From positions 62,001 through 126,000 of the forward strand of contig NZ_JAGOMQ010000006.1 in the NCBI RefSeq assembly GCF_017993425.1: a stretch of 64,000 nucleotides of DNA. Reading direction: 5' to 3'. This document shows, piece after piece, positions 55,749 to 64,000 of the stretch; the stretch's first letter is position 1, and the number at the start of each line of letters is the position of its first letter. The notes below the pieces were generated by a model, which saw nothing but the letters and a program-made list of their open reading frames with translations, was not told the origin of the DNA and did no database searches. Origin of the DNA: Amaricoccus sp. (GTDB lineage: Bacteria > Pseudomonadota > Alphaproteobacteria > Rhodobacterales > Rhodobacteraceae). The translations under genes were made by a program, and so were the position numbers.

Positions 55749-56372
55749 TCAGTAGAGCGTGAGCCAGTTGGGCAGCCAGCCCATCATGTGCAGCGCCTCG
55801 GCCGCCTCGGTCAGCAGGATCGCGGCGAGGAAGGGCGCGGCGTCGCGAAGCGTGCGCCCGAGCGCCGCGATCTCGAACTCCATCGTCGGCCCGTCGTCGC
55901 GGTAGAGCGACAGCCGCGGCAGGAAGCGTGGCGTCCGCGCACAGTAGCGCGCGTAGTCCTCGCGGAAGAGGCCGGCGAGATGCGCCTCCTCGCGCTCCAC
56001 GACGAGGGCGAAAACGAGCGCGGTCACCGCCCCGCCGATGGCGGCGAAGGTCAGCATCCCGGTCTGCAGGCCCACCCCGACCGCGCCGAGGAACGAGCCG
56101 ACGTAGAGCGGGTTGCGCGTCATGCTGTAGGGGCCGGCGGTGACCAGCCGGCGGTTCTTGCGGCTGCCGATGTAGAGCGTGCACCAGAGCCGGACGCCGA
56201 TCGCCGCGACGATCGCCACGTAGCCGGTGGTCTCGGTCCAGAAGTGGTAGCTCGTCTCGCCCATCTCGAAGGGCTCGACGACGAGGAGCGCCGCGGCGGC
56301 GATGGCGATCGCGCCGATCAGCGTCCAGCGCCGCAGATCCTGGACCTGTCCGAGATGCAGTGCTTGCGCCAT
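55749..56372 (-). CDS. isoprenylcysteine carboxylmethyltransferase-like membrane protein, copy 2
   Basis: A 207-residue paralog of the downstream gene: LRLWCTLYIGSRKN in place of LRLWCTLYIGDRKN, and the signature TAGPYSMTRNPLYVGSFLG. It begins 10 nt after the puuA stop and ends 9 nt before its paralog, so the pair is cotranscribed. Two copies side by side may form a heterodimer. Confidence 0.8.
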   Translation of the reverse strand: MAQALHLGQVQDLRRWTLIGAIAIAAAALLVVEPFEMGETSYHFWTETTGYVAIVAAIGVRLWCTLYIGSRKNRRLVTAGPYSMTRNPLYVGSFLGAVGVGLQTGMLTFAAIGGAVTALVFALVVEREEAHLAGLFREDYARYCARTPRFLPRLSLYRDDGPTMEFEIAALGRTLRDAAPFLAAILLTEAAEALHMMGWLPNWLTLY

Positions 56373-56382
56373 GTCGTCCTCC

Positions 56383-57756
56383 TCAGACGTTCAGGAGCAG
56401 GTGGTCCCGCTCCCAGGGCGAGATCACCCGGAGATAGGTCTCCACCTCGTCCCGCTTGATCGCCTTGTAGAGGGTGCAGAACTCCTCGCCCAGCGTCGCC
56501 GTGACGTCGGGGCAGTTCTCGAAGAGGTCCAGCGCGGCGAGGAGGTCGCGGGGCAGCGCGCGGGGCCGGTGATAGGCCTCGCCGGAGACCGCCTCGCGCG
56601 GGACGAGCCCCGCCTTCATCCCGAGATAGCCGCAGGTGAGCGAGGCGGCCAGCGCGAGGTAGGGATTGCAGTCCATGCCCACCACGCGGTTCTCGACGCG
56701 GCGGCCCTCCGGCGACGAGATCGGCACGCGGATGCCGGTGGTGCGGTTGTCGGGCCCCCATTCGAGGTTGATGGGCGCCGAGCCGCCGGGGACGAAGCGG
56801 CGGTAGGAGTTGACGTAGGGCGCGAGGATGCAGACCACGGTGGGCAGGTGGCGCTGCATCCCGGCGATGAAGGCGTGGAAGAGGTCGGTCGGCCCGCCAT
56901 TGTCGCCGGTGAAGACGTTGCGCCCGGTGGCGACGTCGACCACCGAGTGGTGGACATGCATCGCCGAGCCGGGCTCGTCCTGCATCGGCTTCGCCATGAA
57001 GGTGGCGAAGCAGTTGTTGCGGAGCGCCGCCTCGCGGATGGTGCGCTTGAAGAAGAACACCTGGTCGGCGAGCTTCATCGGGTCGCCGTGGACGAAGTTG
57101 ATCTCGACCTGGCCGGCGCCGCCCTCCTGGATGATCGTGTCGATCTCGAAGCCCTGCGCGTCGGAGAACTCGTAGATGTCGTCGATCACCTTGCCGTACT
57201 CGTCGACGGCGGACATCGAGTAGGCCTGCCGCGACACCATCTGCCGGCCGGTGCGGCCCACGGGGGGCTCGATCGGCTCGTTGGGGTTCAGGTTCGGCTT
57301 GATGAGGTAGAACTCCATCTCCGGCGCGACCACGGCGGCCCAGCCCTCGGCGGCGTAGAGCTCGATGACGCGCTTCAGCACGTTGCGGGGCGCGACGGGG
57401 ACCGGCTCGCCGGCGAGGTTCTCGACGTTGTGGATGACCTGGAGGGTGACGTCGTCGGCCCAGGGCGCCGCGGTGCCGGTCGAGTATTCGGGCCGGAGGA
57501 CCATGTCGGACTCGGTCCACTGGTTGACGTCGTGCATGTCGACGTAGTCGCCGGCGATGGTCTGGTGGAAGATCGAGGTCGGCAGGAACATCCGGTCCTC
57601 GCGCGAGAACTTGTTGTAGGGCATCGCCTTGCCGCGCGAGATGCCGGCGATGTCGGGGACGATGCACTCCACCTCCTCGACGCGGCGCCCGTTGAGCCAC
57701 GAGCGGAAGGCGTCCGGCAGACGGTCGAGGAAATCGGGCGGCGTGACGGGGGGCAC
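56383..57756 (-). CDS. puuA: glutamine-synthetase-family gamma-glutamylpolyamine synthetase
   Basis: A 457-residue type I-like glutamine synthetase variant. It has VEAEMEFYLIKP-type VAPEMEFYLIKPNL, the His-box MHVHHSVV, the ATP-loop PINLEWGPDNRTTGIRVP and the C-terminal DLLAALDLFENC. In this operon (agmatinase, PuuB) the likely reaction is ATP-dependent glutamylation of putrescine or a related amine. A true ammonia-assimilating GS is less likely from context. Confidence 0.88.
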   Translation of the reverse strand: MPPVTPPDFLDRLPDAFRSWLNGRRVEEVECIVPDIAGISRGKAMPYNKFSREDRMFLPTSIFHQTIAGDYVDMHDVNQWTESDMVLRPEYSTGTAAPWADDVTLQVIHNVENLAGEPVPVAPRNVLKRVIELYAAEGWAAVVAPEMEFYLIKPNLNPNEPIEPPVGRTGRQMVSRQAYSMSAVDEYGKVIDDIYEFSDAQGFEIDTIIQEGGAGQVEINFVHGDPMKLADQVFFFKRTIREAALRNNCFATFMAKPMQDEPGSAMHVHHSVVDVATGRNVFTGDNGGPTDLFHAFIAGMQRHLPTVVCILAPYVNSYRRFVPGGSAPINLEWGPDNRTTGIRVPISSPEGRRVENRVVGMDCNPYLALAASLTCGYLGMKAGLVPREAVSGEAYHRPRALPRDLLAALDLFENCPDVTATLGEEFCTLYKAIKRDEVETYLRVISPWERDHLLLNV

Positions 57757-57825
57757 GGGGCGGACTCCGGATGTGGCGGCGGGCCGAGCATCGGCCGAGG
57801 GCGCTGGCGGGTCAAAGCAAAAGCG

Positions 57826-59247
57826 TCAGGGGAGGAGCGTCCAGAAGGCTGTCTTGCGGCCGTGCTTCGCCCGGAGGCCGGCCTCCCAGGCGTCGTGCGC
57901 GGGCTGGCCGCGCCAGTCCGCGACCTGGCGGGCGAGGCTCCGGCATTCGAGCAGGTGGCGCGCGGCGTGGCGGTAGCGGCTGGCGCGCGCGAGGTCGAGC
58001 GCCGTCTCGATCATCGGGCGCAGGCAGAGCGTGGCGGCGAGGGGATGGCGCGCCGCGAGCGCCTCGGCCGCGGGGGCGAGCAGCTCGTAGGCGTCGCCGT
58101 CGAGCGCGTCGGCCCGGGCGGCAGCCAGCTCCGCGGCGGCGGCGAGGTCGGGCCAGGCGATCAGGAAGGCGAGCGCCTCGTGGAGCTTCGGCGAGGCGCG
58201 GACGAGGGCGAGCGCGCGGGTCTCGGCCTCGACGTCCTCGAAGTCGGGCAGCCGGCGCAGGTGCTCGCGCAGGAAATGCGTGCTGAAGCGGGTCTCGAAC
58301 CATTCCCAGCGCATCGCCTGCGCCTCGGCGGCGCGGCCGAGCGCCTCCAGCGTCTCCAGTCGCGCCTCGGCCCATTCCTCGGACAGGAGCGCGTTCCCCG
58401 TCGCGGCGCCGTCGAGCATGGCGAGGGCCTCCCCGCCCCGCCCGGCCGCAAGCAGCCGGGCGGCGATGCTGACGGCGATCCGGGGGGCGCGAAGCTCGCG
58501 CTCCGGCACGCGGGCGATCAGGGCGTCGACGTCGCCGCGCGCCGAGGCGACGGCGACGCGGAGCGCGCCCACCGCGGCGAGCTTGCGCCACTTCGCCGCG
58601 TCCCTCGGCGCGAACGCCTGCGCCCCGAGGAGCCGCCGCTCGTCCGCCGCGGAGACGGCGGGGGGCTCGGCGAGGAAGGCGTCGGCGAGCGCGTCCAGCC
58701 GGTCGAGTCCAGCGGGGCCGAGCGCCGGCGCGAGCTCGACGACGAGGAGCTGGAACACGCGGTGCTGGTCGTCGAACGCCAGCGCGAAGGCGCGCCGGGC
58801 CAGGTCCGCCGGATCGGCCCCCGCCCGCGCGGCGAGGGGCGCGAGCTCCGGCACGGCGGCGGAGAACTCGTAGCCGATGTCGCCGCCCAGGTCGGACCGG
58901 TCGCAGACCGGCCGGGCAAGGTCGAGGAAGGTCCAGAGCAGCTCGAGCGCCTCCGCGGGATCGGCGGGGGCGACGTCGCGCAGGATCGCGGCGCGCTGCT
59001 GGGCGAGGTCGTCGCAGAGCGCGCGCACCTTCTCGTCATAGACCTGGCTGCGGGAGCGGGCGATGGTCGCCAGCCGCTTGCGGATCGCGTGCGCCGCCTC
59101 GGCCGGCCCCTTCGCCGCGGCGAGCGCGAGGCGCACCCGCCGCATCGCCGCCGGATCGGCCTCGGCCATCTCCAGGACGAGCGCCGCCAGCCGCTCCGCG
59201 CCGAGCGCGGCCACCGTGTCCAGGGCGACGGCCTTGCTCCGCGCCAC
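57826..59247 (-). CDS. uncharacterised DUF6880-like helical-repeat protein
   Basis: A 473-residue, Ala/Leu/Arg-rich helical protein without transmembrane segments. It looks like degenerate TPR-type or alpha-solenoid repeats (LAAGRGGEALAMLDGAA, ETLEALGRAAEAQAMRWEWF) and ends AKHGRKTAFWTLLP, a motif I associate with DUF6880. It lies between agmatinase (4-nt gap) and puuA (69-nt gap) in the polyamine operon. Function unknown; the solenoid suggests a protein scaffold or adaptor. Confidence 0.65.
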   Translation of the reverse strand: MARSKAVALDTVAALGAERLAALVLEMAEADPAAMRRVRLALAAAKGPAEAAHAIRKRLATIARSRSQVYDEKVRALCDDLAQQRAAILRDVAPADPAEALELLWTFLDLARPVCDRSDLGGDIGYEFSAAVPELAPLAARAGADPADLARRAFALAFDDQHRVFQLLVVELAPALGPAGLDRLDALADAFLAEPPAVSAADERRLLGAQAFAPRDAAKWRKLAAVGALRVAVASARGDVDALIARVPERELRAPRIAVSIAARLLAAGRGGEALAMLDGAATGNALLSEEWAEARLETLEALGRAAEAQAMRWEWFETRFSTHFLREHLRRLPDFEDVEAETRALALVRASPKLHEALAFLIAWPDLAAAAELAAARADALDGDAYELLAPAAEALAARHPLAATLCLRPMIETALDLARASRYRHAARHLLECRSLARQVADWRGQPAHDAWEAGLRAKHGRKTAFWTLLP

Positions 59248-59251
59248 GGGA

Positions 59252-60235
59252 TCAGAGCCGGCCGACCGGCCGGGGCGCGGCGCCGCCGGCCCCGGCGAGG
59301 AGGCAGAGCCAGTCGTGGGCGAGGGTGGCGGCGGCGAGCGCGGTGATCTCGGCGTGGTCGAAGGGGGGAGAGACCTCGACGACGTCCATGCCGACGAGGT
59401 TCAGGCCGCCGAGGCCGCGGACGAGCTCCAGCGCCTGCCAGGAGGCGAGCCCGCCGGGGACCGGCGTGCCGGTGCCGGGGGCGAAGGCGGGGTCGAGCGC
59501 GTCGATGTCGAAGGAGAGATAGACGGGCGCGTCGCCGGCGCGGGCGCGGGCGATCTCGACCGCGGCGGCGATCCCGTTGCGGTGGATCCAGGGGGCGGTC
59601 AGGATCTCCAGCCCCTCGTCGCTGTCGTGGAAGGTGCGGATGCCGACCTGGGTGGAGCGCGCGGCGTCGACCAGCCCCTCGCGCACCGCGCGGCCCATCA
59701 TGGTGCCGTGGTCGATGCGGCCGGGGTCGTCCGGCCAGAGGTCGCCATGGGCGTCGACATGGATCAGCGCGAGCGGCCCGTGGCGGGCGGCGTGGGCGGC
59801 AAGGAGCGGCCAGGTGACGTAGTGGTCGCCGCCGAAGGCGAGCAGCCTCGCGCCCGTGGCGATGATCCCCTCGGCCGCCGCGCGGATCGCCGGCGCCACC
59901 GAGGCGGGGTGATGGGGATCGAGCATGACGTCGCCCCAGTCGACCACCGCGAGGCTCTCGAGCATCGAGAAGCCCCAGGGGAAGGCCTTCAGCTCGGCGA
60001 GCTGGACGCTCGCGGCGCGAATCGCCCGCGGCCCCAGCCGGCAGCCCGGGCGGTAGGTCACCGCGCTGTCCCAGGGGACGCCCATCACCGCGACGTCGAC
60101 GCCCGCGAGGTCGCGCGTATAGCGGCGGCGCAGGAACGACAGCGCCCCGCCATAGGTCATCTCCGGCCAGCGGTCGCGCAGGCCGGGGCCGCGGAAGGCG
60201 GCGTCGCCCGCCTTATCCATCGCGGCCTCATCCAT
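59252..60235 (-). CDS. speB: agmatinase (ureohydrolase)
   Basis: Hydrolyses agmatine to putrescine and urea. The 327-residue enzyme has the dimanganese motifs GGDHYVTWPL, IHVDAHGDLWPD and SFDIDALDPAFAPGTGTPV. It begins inside the potI end by 8 nt (ATG 60235; an alternative ATG is at 60220). Putrescine from here would feed the downstream PuuA/PuuB. Confidence 0.9.
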   Translation of the reverse strand: MDEAAMDKAGDAAFRGPGLRDRWPEMTYGGALSFLRRRYTRDLAGVDVAVMGVPWDSAVTYRPGCRLGPRAIRAASVQLAELKAFPWGFSMLESLAVVDWGDVMLDPHHPASVAPAIRAAAEGIIATGARLLAFGGDHYVTWPLLAAHAARHGPLALIHVDAHGDLWPDDPGRIDHGTMMGRAVREGLVDAARSTQVGIRTFHDSDEGLEILTAPWIHRNGIAAAVEIARARAGDAPVYLSFDIDALDPAFAPGTGTPVPGGLASWQALELVRGLGGLNLVGMDVVEVSPPFDHAEITALAAATLAHDWLCLLAGAGGAAPRPVGRL

Positions 60236-61028
60236 CGCGGCGGCTCCGGTACATCTGCCAGGTGGCGATGCCGACGCCGAGGGCGACGACGCCGACGATG
60301 ATCGTCGCGAGCGCGTTCACCTCGGGGCTGACGCCGAGCCGGACCTTGGAGAAGATCACCATCGGCAGCGTCGAGGCCCCCGGACCGGTGACGAAGCTCG
60401 CCACCACGAGGTCGTCGAGCGACAGCGTGAAGGCGAGCAGCCAGCCGGCGACGAGCGCCGGGGCGATCACCGGGATGGTCACGTCGAAGAACACCTGGAC
60501 GGGCCGGGCGCCGAGGTCCATCGCCGCCTCCTCGAGGCTCATGTCGAAGCCCTGCAGCCGCGACTGCACCACGACCGCGACGTAGGCCATGCAGAAGGTG
60601 GTGTGCGCGATGATGATCGTCAGCATCCCCCGCCCCGCCGGCCACCCGATCAGCTGCTCCATGGCGACGAAGAGCAGGAGCAGCGACAGGCCGGTGATGA
60701 CCTCGGGCATCACCAGCGGCGCGGTCGCCATCCCGGTCAGGATCGCCCGCCCTCGGAAGCGGCGGAACCGCGCCAGCACGTAGGCCGCAAGGGTGCCGAG
60801 GGCCACCGACAGCGTCGCGGTCACCAGCGCCACCTTGAGGCTGATCCAGGCGGCGCCGAGGATCTCGCCGTTGCGCAGCAGCTCGCCATACCACTTGGTC
60901 GAGAACCCGCCCCAGACGGTGACGAGCTTGCTCTCGTTGAACGAGAAGACGACGAGGCTCAGGATCGGCGCGTAGAGGAACACGAAGCCCGCGATGGTGA
61001 AGGCGAGGAGCAGCGTCGAGGCGCGCAT
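60228..61028 (-). CDS. potI: polyamine ABC transporter permease (PotI-like)
   Basis: A 266-residue inner-membrane permease with six hydrophobic helices. The ATPase contact loop is EEAAMDLGARPVQVFFDVTIP near residues 165-185. It starts at the potH stop (shared base at 61028), so the two permeases are made together. It pairs with PotH and ATPase PotG for import of polyamine captured by PotF. Confidence 0.92.
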   Translation of the reverse strand: MRASTLLLAFTIAGFVFLYAPILSLVVFSFNESKLVTVWGGFSTKWYGELLRNGEILGAAWISLKVALVTATLSVALGTLAAYVLARFRRFRGRAILTGMATAPLVMPEVITGLSLLLLFVAMEQLIGWPAGRGMLTIIIAHTTFCMAYVAVVVQSRLQGFDMSLEEAAMDLGARPVQVFFDVTIPVIAPALVAGWLLAFTLSLDDLVVASFVTGPGASTLPMVIFSKVRLGVSPEVNALATIIVGVVALGVGIATWQMYRSRRDG

Positions 61029-61972
61029 CAGCTTTCTCCCTCCTCTGCCCGGGCCTGCGCCTGGCGCAGCAGCATGATCGGCACCACGAGCACGACCAGC
61101 ATGGCGATCGCCACGGCGGAGGCGACGGGCCAGTCGCGGTTGGAGAAGAACTCGTTCCAGAGCACCCGGCCGATCATCAGCGTGTCCGGTCCGCCGAGCA
61201 GCTCGGGAATGACGAACTCGCCGATCGCCGGGATGAAGACCAGCATGAACCCCGCGACCACCCCCGGCATCGAGAGCGGCAGCGTCACGTGCCAGAACGT
61301 CGCCACCGGCCTGCCGCCGAGATCGGCCGAGGCCTCGAGCAGCGTCTCGTCGAGCTTCACCAGCGTCGCGTAGAGAGGGAGGATCATGAACGGCAGGTAA
61401 GTGTAGACGATGCCGAGATAAACCGCGCCGTTCGTCTGGAGCATGACGAGCGGCGTGTCGATGATCCCGGTCCAGATCAGGAAGTTGTTGATCACGCCGT
61501 TCGAGCGCAGGAAGCCCTGCCAGGCGTAGACGCGCAGCAGGAACGAGGTCCAGAACGGCAGGATGACCAGCGTCAGCAGCAGCGTGCGCCGCGGCTCCGG
61601 GCTGCGGGCGATGTAGTAGGCGATCGGATAGCCGACGAGGAGCGCCAGCGCCGCCGAGACGAAGGCCACGCGGATCGAGAACACGTAGGCCTTCACGTAG
61701 AGCGCGTCGCCCCAGAGATAGGCGAAGTTCTCGAAGTTGAGGTTGAGCGCCAGCCTGAGCCCGTCCCATTCCCAGATCGGCAGGTAGGGCGGCTTGGCGA
61801 TGGCCGCCTCGGAGACCGAGAGCTTGGCCACCACGAGGAACGGGACGAGGAAGAAGACCAGGAGCCACAGGAAGGGGACGGCGATGACGAGGAAGCGCCG
61901 GTCGAAGGTCAGCCAGCGCGGCCAGCGGCGCGGCGGCGCGGCGCGCGAGGGATCGTAGTCGGCCGCGCTCAT
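61028..61972 (-). CDS. potH: polyamine ABC transporter permease (PotH-like)
   Basis: A 314-residue permease with a longer hydrophilic N-terminus and six helices. FWTSFLLRVYAWQGFL and LEASADLGGRPVATFWHVTLP (contact loop) are typical of PotH/PotB. Start overlaps potG by four bases (ATGA) and stop shares a base with potI. Confidence 0.92.
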   Translation of the reverse strand: MSAADYDPSRAAPPRRWPRWLTFDRRFLVIAVPFLWLLVFFLVPFLVVAKLSVSEAAIAKPPYLPIWEWDGLRLALNLNFENFAYLWGDALYVKAYVFSIRVAFVSAALALLVGYPIAYYIARSPEPRRTLLLTLVILPFWTSFLLRVYAWQGFLRSNGVINNFLIWTGIIDTPLVMLQTNGAVYLGIVYTYLPFMILPLYATLVKLDETLLEASADLGGRPVATFWHVTLPLSMPGVVAGFMLVFIPAIGEFVIPELLGGPDTLMIGRVLWNEFFSNRDWPVASAVAIAMLVVLVVPIMLLRQAQARAEEGES

Positions 61973-63105
61973 CGCGACAGCACCACGCCGGCGACGTCGT
62001 CCCAGCTGACCCAGACGTTCTCGTCCCAGCTGATCCGGTCCTCGCTGTAGCGGTCGAGGTTGGCCTGGCTGACGCGGATCGTCCGCCCGGTCGGCAGGCG
62101 CAGCCGGTAGACCGAGAGATTGCCCATGTAGGCGACCTCCTCCACCACCGCGGGGAAGACGTTGCGCCCCTGCGGCCGCTCGCGCGAGAGCTTTATCTTC
62201 TCCGGCCGGAGCGCATACCAGAGCTGCTGGTTCAGCGTGCAGGTCACGCCGTGGCCGACGAAGATCTCGCCGTCGAGATCGGCGCAGGCGATCTTGATGT
62301 GCTCGGGCTCGTCCTCGGTCACCCGGCCCTCGAACATGTTCACCGAGCCGATGAAGTCGGCGACGAAGCGCGAGTTCGGGTGCTCGTAGATCTCCGCCGG
62401 CTCGCCGACCTGCACGATCTCGCCGGCGTTCATCACCCCGATGCGGGTGGAGAGCGTCATCGCCTCCTCCTGGTCGTGGGTGACGACGATGAACGTCACC
62501 CCGAGGCTCTCCTGGATCTTGATCAGCTCGAACTGGGTCTCCTCGCGGAGCTTCTTGTCGAGGGCGCCGAGCGGCTCGTCGAGCAGCAGGAGCTTCGGCC
62601 GCTTGACGAGGCTGCGGGCGAGCGCCACCCGCTGGCGCTGGCCGCCGGAGAGCTGGTGGGGCTTGCGCCCCGCGAACTGCGAGAGCTGCACCATCTTCAG
62701 CATCTCGGCGACGCGCTGCATCGCCTCGTCGCGGCCCATGCCGTCGCGGCGCAGGCCGTAGGCGACGTTCTTCTCGACGCTCATGTGCGGGAAGAGCGCG
62801 TAGCTCTGGAACATCATGTTGGTCGGCCGCTCGTAGGGCGGCAGGCCGGCCATGTCCTGGCCGTCGATCTCGATGCGGCCCTCGGTCGGGGTCTCGAAGC
62901 CGGCGAGCATCCGGAGCAGGGTGGACTTGCCGCAGCCGGAGCCGCCGAGCAGGCAGAACAGCTCGCCCTTCCAGATCTCGAGGCTGACGTCGTCGACCGC
63001 GGTGAAGTCGCCGAAGCGCTTGGTGATCTTGACGATGCGGACGAAGGGCGGGGAGTCGGCCGTGACCCATGGCTTGGCGGCGGCGACGCTCACGGTCTCG
63101 GTCAT
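61969..63105 (-). CDS. potG: polyamine ABC transporter ATP-binding protein
   Basis: The ATPase of the polyamine importer, 378 residues. Walker A is LGGSGCGKST near residue 60, the ABC signature LSGGQRQRVALARSL near 160, Walker B LLLLDEPLGALDKK, and a C-terminal TOBE regulatory domain with ALRPEKIKLSRERP. It is the first gene of the operon running down to puuB; the 198-nt gap upstream should hold its promoter, but I cannot pick a convincing one. Confidence 0.93.
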   Translation of the reverse strand: MTETVSVAAAKPWVTADSPPFVRIVKITKRFGDFTAVDDVSLEIWKGELFCLLGGSGCGKSTLLRMLAGFETPTEGRIEIDGQDMAGLPPYERPTNMMFQSYALFPHMSVEKNVAYGLRRDGMGRDEAMQRVAEMLKMVQLSQFAGRKPHQLSGGQRQRVALARSLVKRPKLLLLDEPLGALDKKLREETQFELIKIQESLGVTFIVVTHDQEEAMTLSTRIGVMNAGEIVQVGEPAEIYEHPNSRFVADFIGSVNMFEGRVTEDEPEHIKIACADLDGEIFVGHGVTCTLNQQLWYALRPEKIKLSRERPQGRNVFPAVVEEVAYMGNLSVYRLRLPTGRTIRVSQANLDRYSEDRISWDENVWVSWDDVAGVVLSR

Positions 63106-63303
63106 GGTGCTCCGCGGGACGGTTGCAGGCGCCGCCCGGGCCTCGCCCCGGGCCAGCGGAACCAGACTAGGCCCGCCGCCCCCGCGCTGTCCAGCGCGCC
63201 GTGGCGGCCGGCGGCCCGATCCGGCCCGCGTCGCCTAAGCCTTTGGCGCCGCTTCAACTTCCGGGGGAGCGCCCGCCCTGCCCCACGCGGCCGGCGCGCG
63301 CTG

Positions 63304-64000
63304 TCACTGCGGCCCCCCGGGCGTGCGGTCCGGCAGGAACGATCCCTCCATCTCCACGATCGCCCGCGCCAGCGCCTCGGCGGCCGGCGGCAGCGGCTGG
63401 CCGGCGACATGGATCAGGAACCAGTGCCGCACGATCGGCAGCCCCTCGACCGGCAGCGCGCGGAGCGTCCCGTGGCGCAGCTCCTCCATCACCGCGTGCT
63501 CCGAGATCAGCGCGACGCCAAGCCCGGCGCGCACCGCCTGCTTGATCGTCTCGTTGGTGCCCATCTCGATGGTGCGCACGTTCCGCCCCTCGGCGATCCG
63601 GTCGAGGAAGCGGACCATCAGGCTGCGCGTGCCCGAGCCCTCCTCGCGCGACAGGAAGGTCTCCTCGACGAGGGCGCCCGGATCCACCCGCGCGAGCTGC
63701 GCCAGCGGATGCTCCGGCGCGGCGACGATCACGTGCGGATGCGGGCCCAGCGTCGCCGCCTCGACCGGCGGCTCGCGCGGCGGCCAGCCGGTGATGGCGA
63801 GGTCGAGCCGCCCCTCGGCCAGCGCCGCGAAGGTCTCGCCGCGGTTGCCGACCTTGAGCTCGATGTCGATCGCCGGGAACCGCCGCATCAGCCGCGCGAC
63901 AAGGAACGGCGCGAAGTACTTGGCCGTGCTGACGACGCCGAGCGCCACCCTGCCCTGCAGCCCGGAGCGCAGCGAGGCGATCCGCGCCATGGCGACGTCG
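63304..64000 (-). CDS. LysR-type regulator, CbbR-like (cut by window edge)
   Basis: The visible ~230 residues are the effector-binding half of a LysR-type regulator: GVVSTAKYFAPFLVARLMRR, then GRLDLAITGWPP, EEGSGTRSLMVRFL and GLGVALISEHAV. This closely resembles CbbR, which activates Calvin-cycle genes. The N-terminal helix-turn-helix lies outside the window. CbbR identity is a family resemblance only. Confidence 0.78.
   Translation of the reverse strand, partial: DVAMARIASLRSGLQGRVALGVVSTAKYFAPFLVARLMRRFPAIDIELKVGNRGETFAALAEGRLDLAITGWPPREPPVEAATLGPHPHVIVAAPEHPLAQLARVDPGALVEETFLSREEGSGTRSLMVRFLDRIAEGRNVRTIEMGTNETIKQAVRAGLGVALISEHAVMEELRHGTLRALPVEGLPIVRHWFLIHVAGQPLPPAAEALARAIVEMEGSFLPDRTPGGPQ

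Overview
The window is chromosomal DNA of a very GC-rich alphaproteobacterium; third codon positions are almost always G or C. Several gene orders point to Rhodobacterales or a close relative: bamE diverging from yceD-rpmF-plsX-fabH-ihfA-merR, the uvrC-pgsA-moaD-moaE run, a RibA with a long degenerate N-terminal part, a CenR-type response regulator, malyl-CoA lyase Mcl1, and a VPLPA-CTERM protein. This placement is inferred from recalled family and synteny patterns, not from a search. No tRNA, rRNA, CRISPR array or intact transposon was seen.

Layout. 1-2886 (minus): a ribosomal block from rpmC to rplF, cut off at the left edge, whose upstream neighbour is a divergent class I PHA synthase (3105-4868) rather than rplP. 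5041-10808: lpxB, ribA, a CenR-like regulator and an OmpA-type envelope protein with a small membrane partner. 11098-16475 (minus): molybdopterin synthase (moaE, moaD), pgsA, uvrC, an SDR, a 58-residue Cys-motif membrane peptide and an S49 peptidase. 16646-22584: accessory genes, including a CaiB-type CoA transferase and a baeRF-family gene behind a perfect FNR-type box. 22702-30315: a complete choline-to-betaine module, betI-betB-GST-betA facing choX-choW-choV, with a BetI-like operator between them. 30696-32471: a ring-cleaving dioxygenase and an esterase whose junction has been tandemly duplicated into two 40-codon mini-ORFs. 32996-35291: three quinoprotein-relay accessory genes, then a frameshifted IS110 remnant. 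35951-40656: the envelope, phospholipid and IHF block. 40700-49997: iron permease, chromate transporter, MalY/PatB, def-fmt, mcl1, a sorted surface protein and accA. 50187-63105: Nudix hydrolase, then polyamine uptake and catabolism (potF; potG-potH-potI-speB-DUF6880-like-puuA-two membrane methyltransferases-puuB). The right edge cuts a CbbR/LysR-type regulator.

How the genes work together. The choline module imports choline, oxidises it to glycine betaine and is probably relieved by choline acting on BetI. The minus-strand polyamine operon would import putrescine or related amines, cleave agmatine and feed gamma-glutamylation and oxidation; its two tandem isoprenylcysteine-methyltransferase-like membrane proteins and a DUF6880-like protein are unexplained members. 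PHA synthase, malyl-CoA lyase and accA point to acetyl-CoA/C2 metabolism.

The most unusual material is non-coding. A structured repeat occurs twice (about 21013-21342 and 32571-32889), with identical stems but changed loops, and copy 2 has insertion-like ends. There is also a 68+68-nt inverted repeat (10835-11001), an identical 35-nt hairpin at two loci, a 15-bp palindrome at two promoter-proximal loci, and three places where a stop-codon region has been duplicated.
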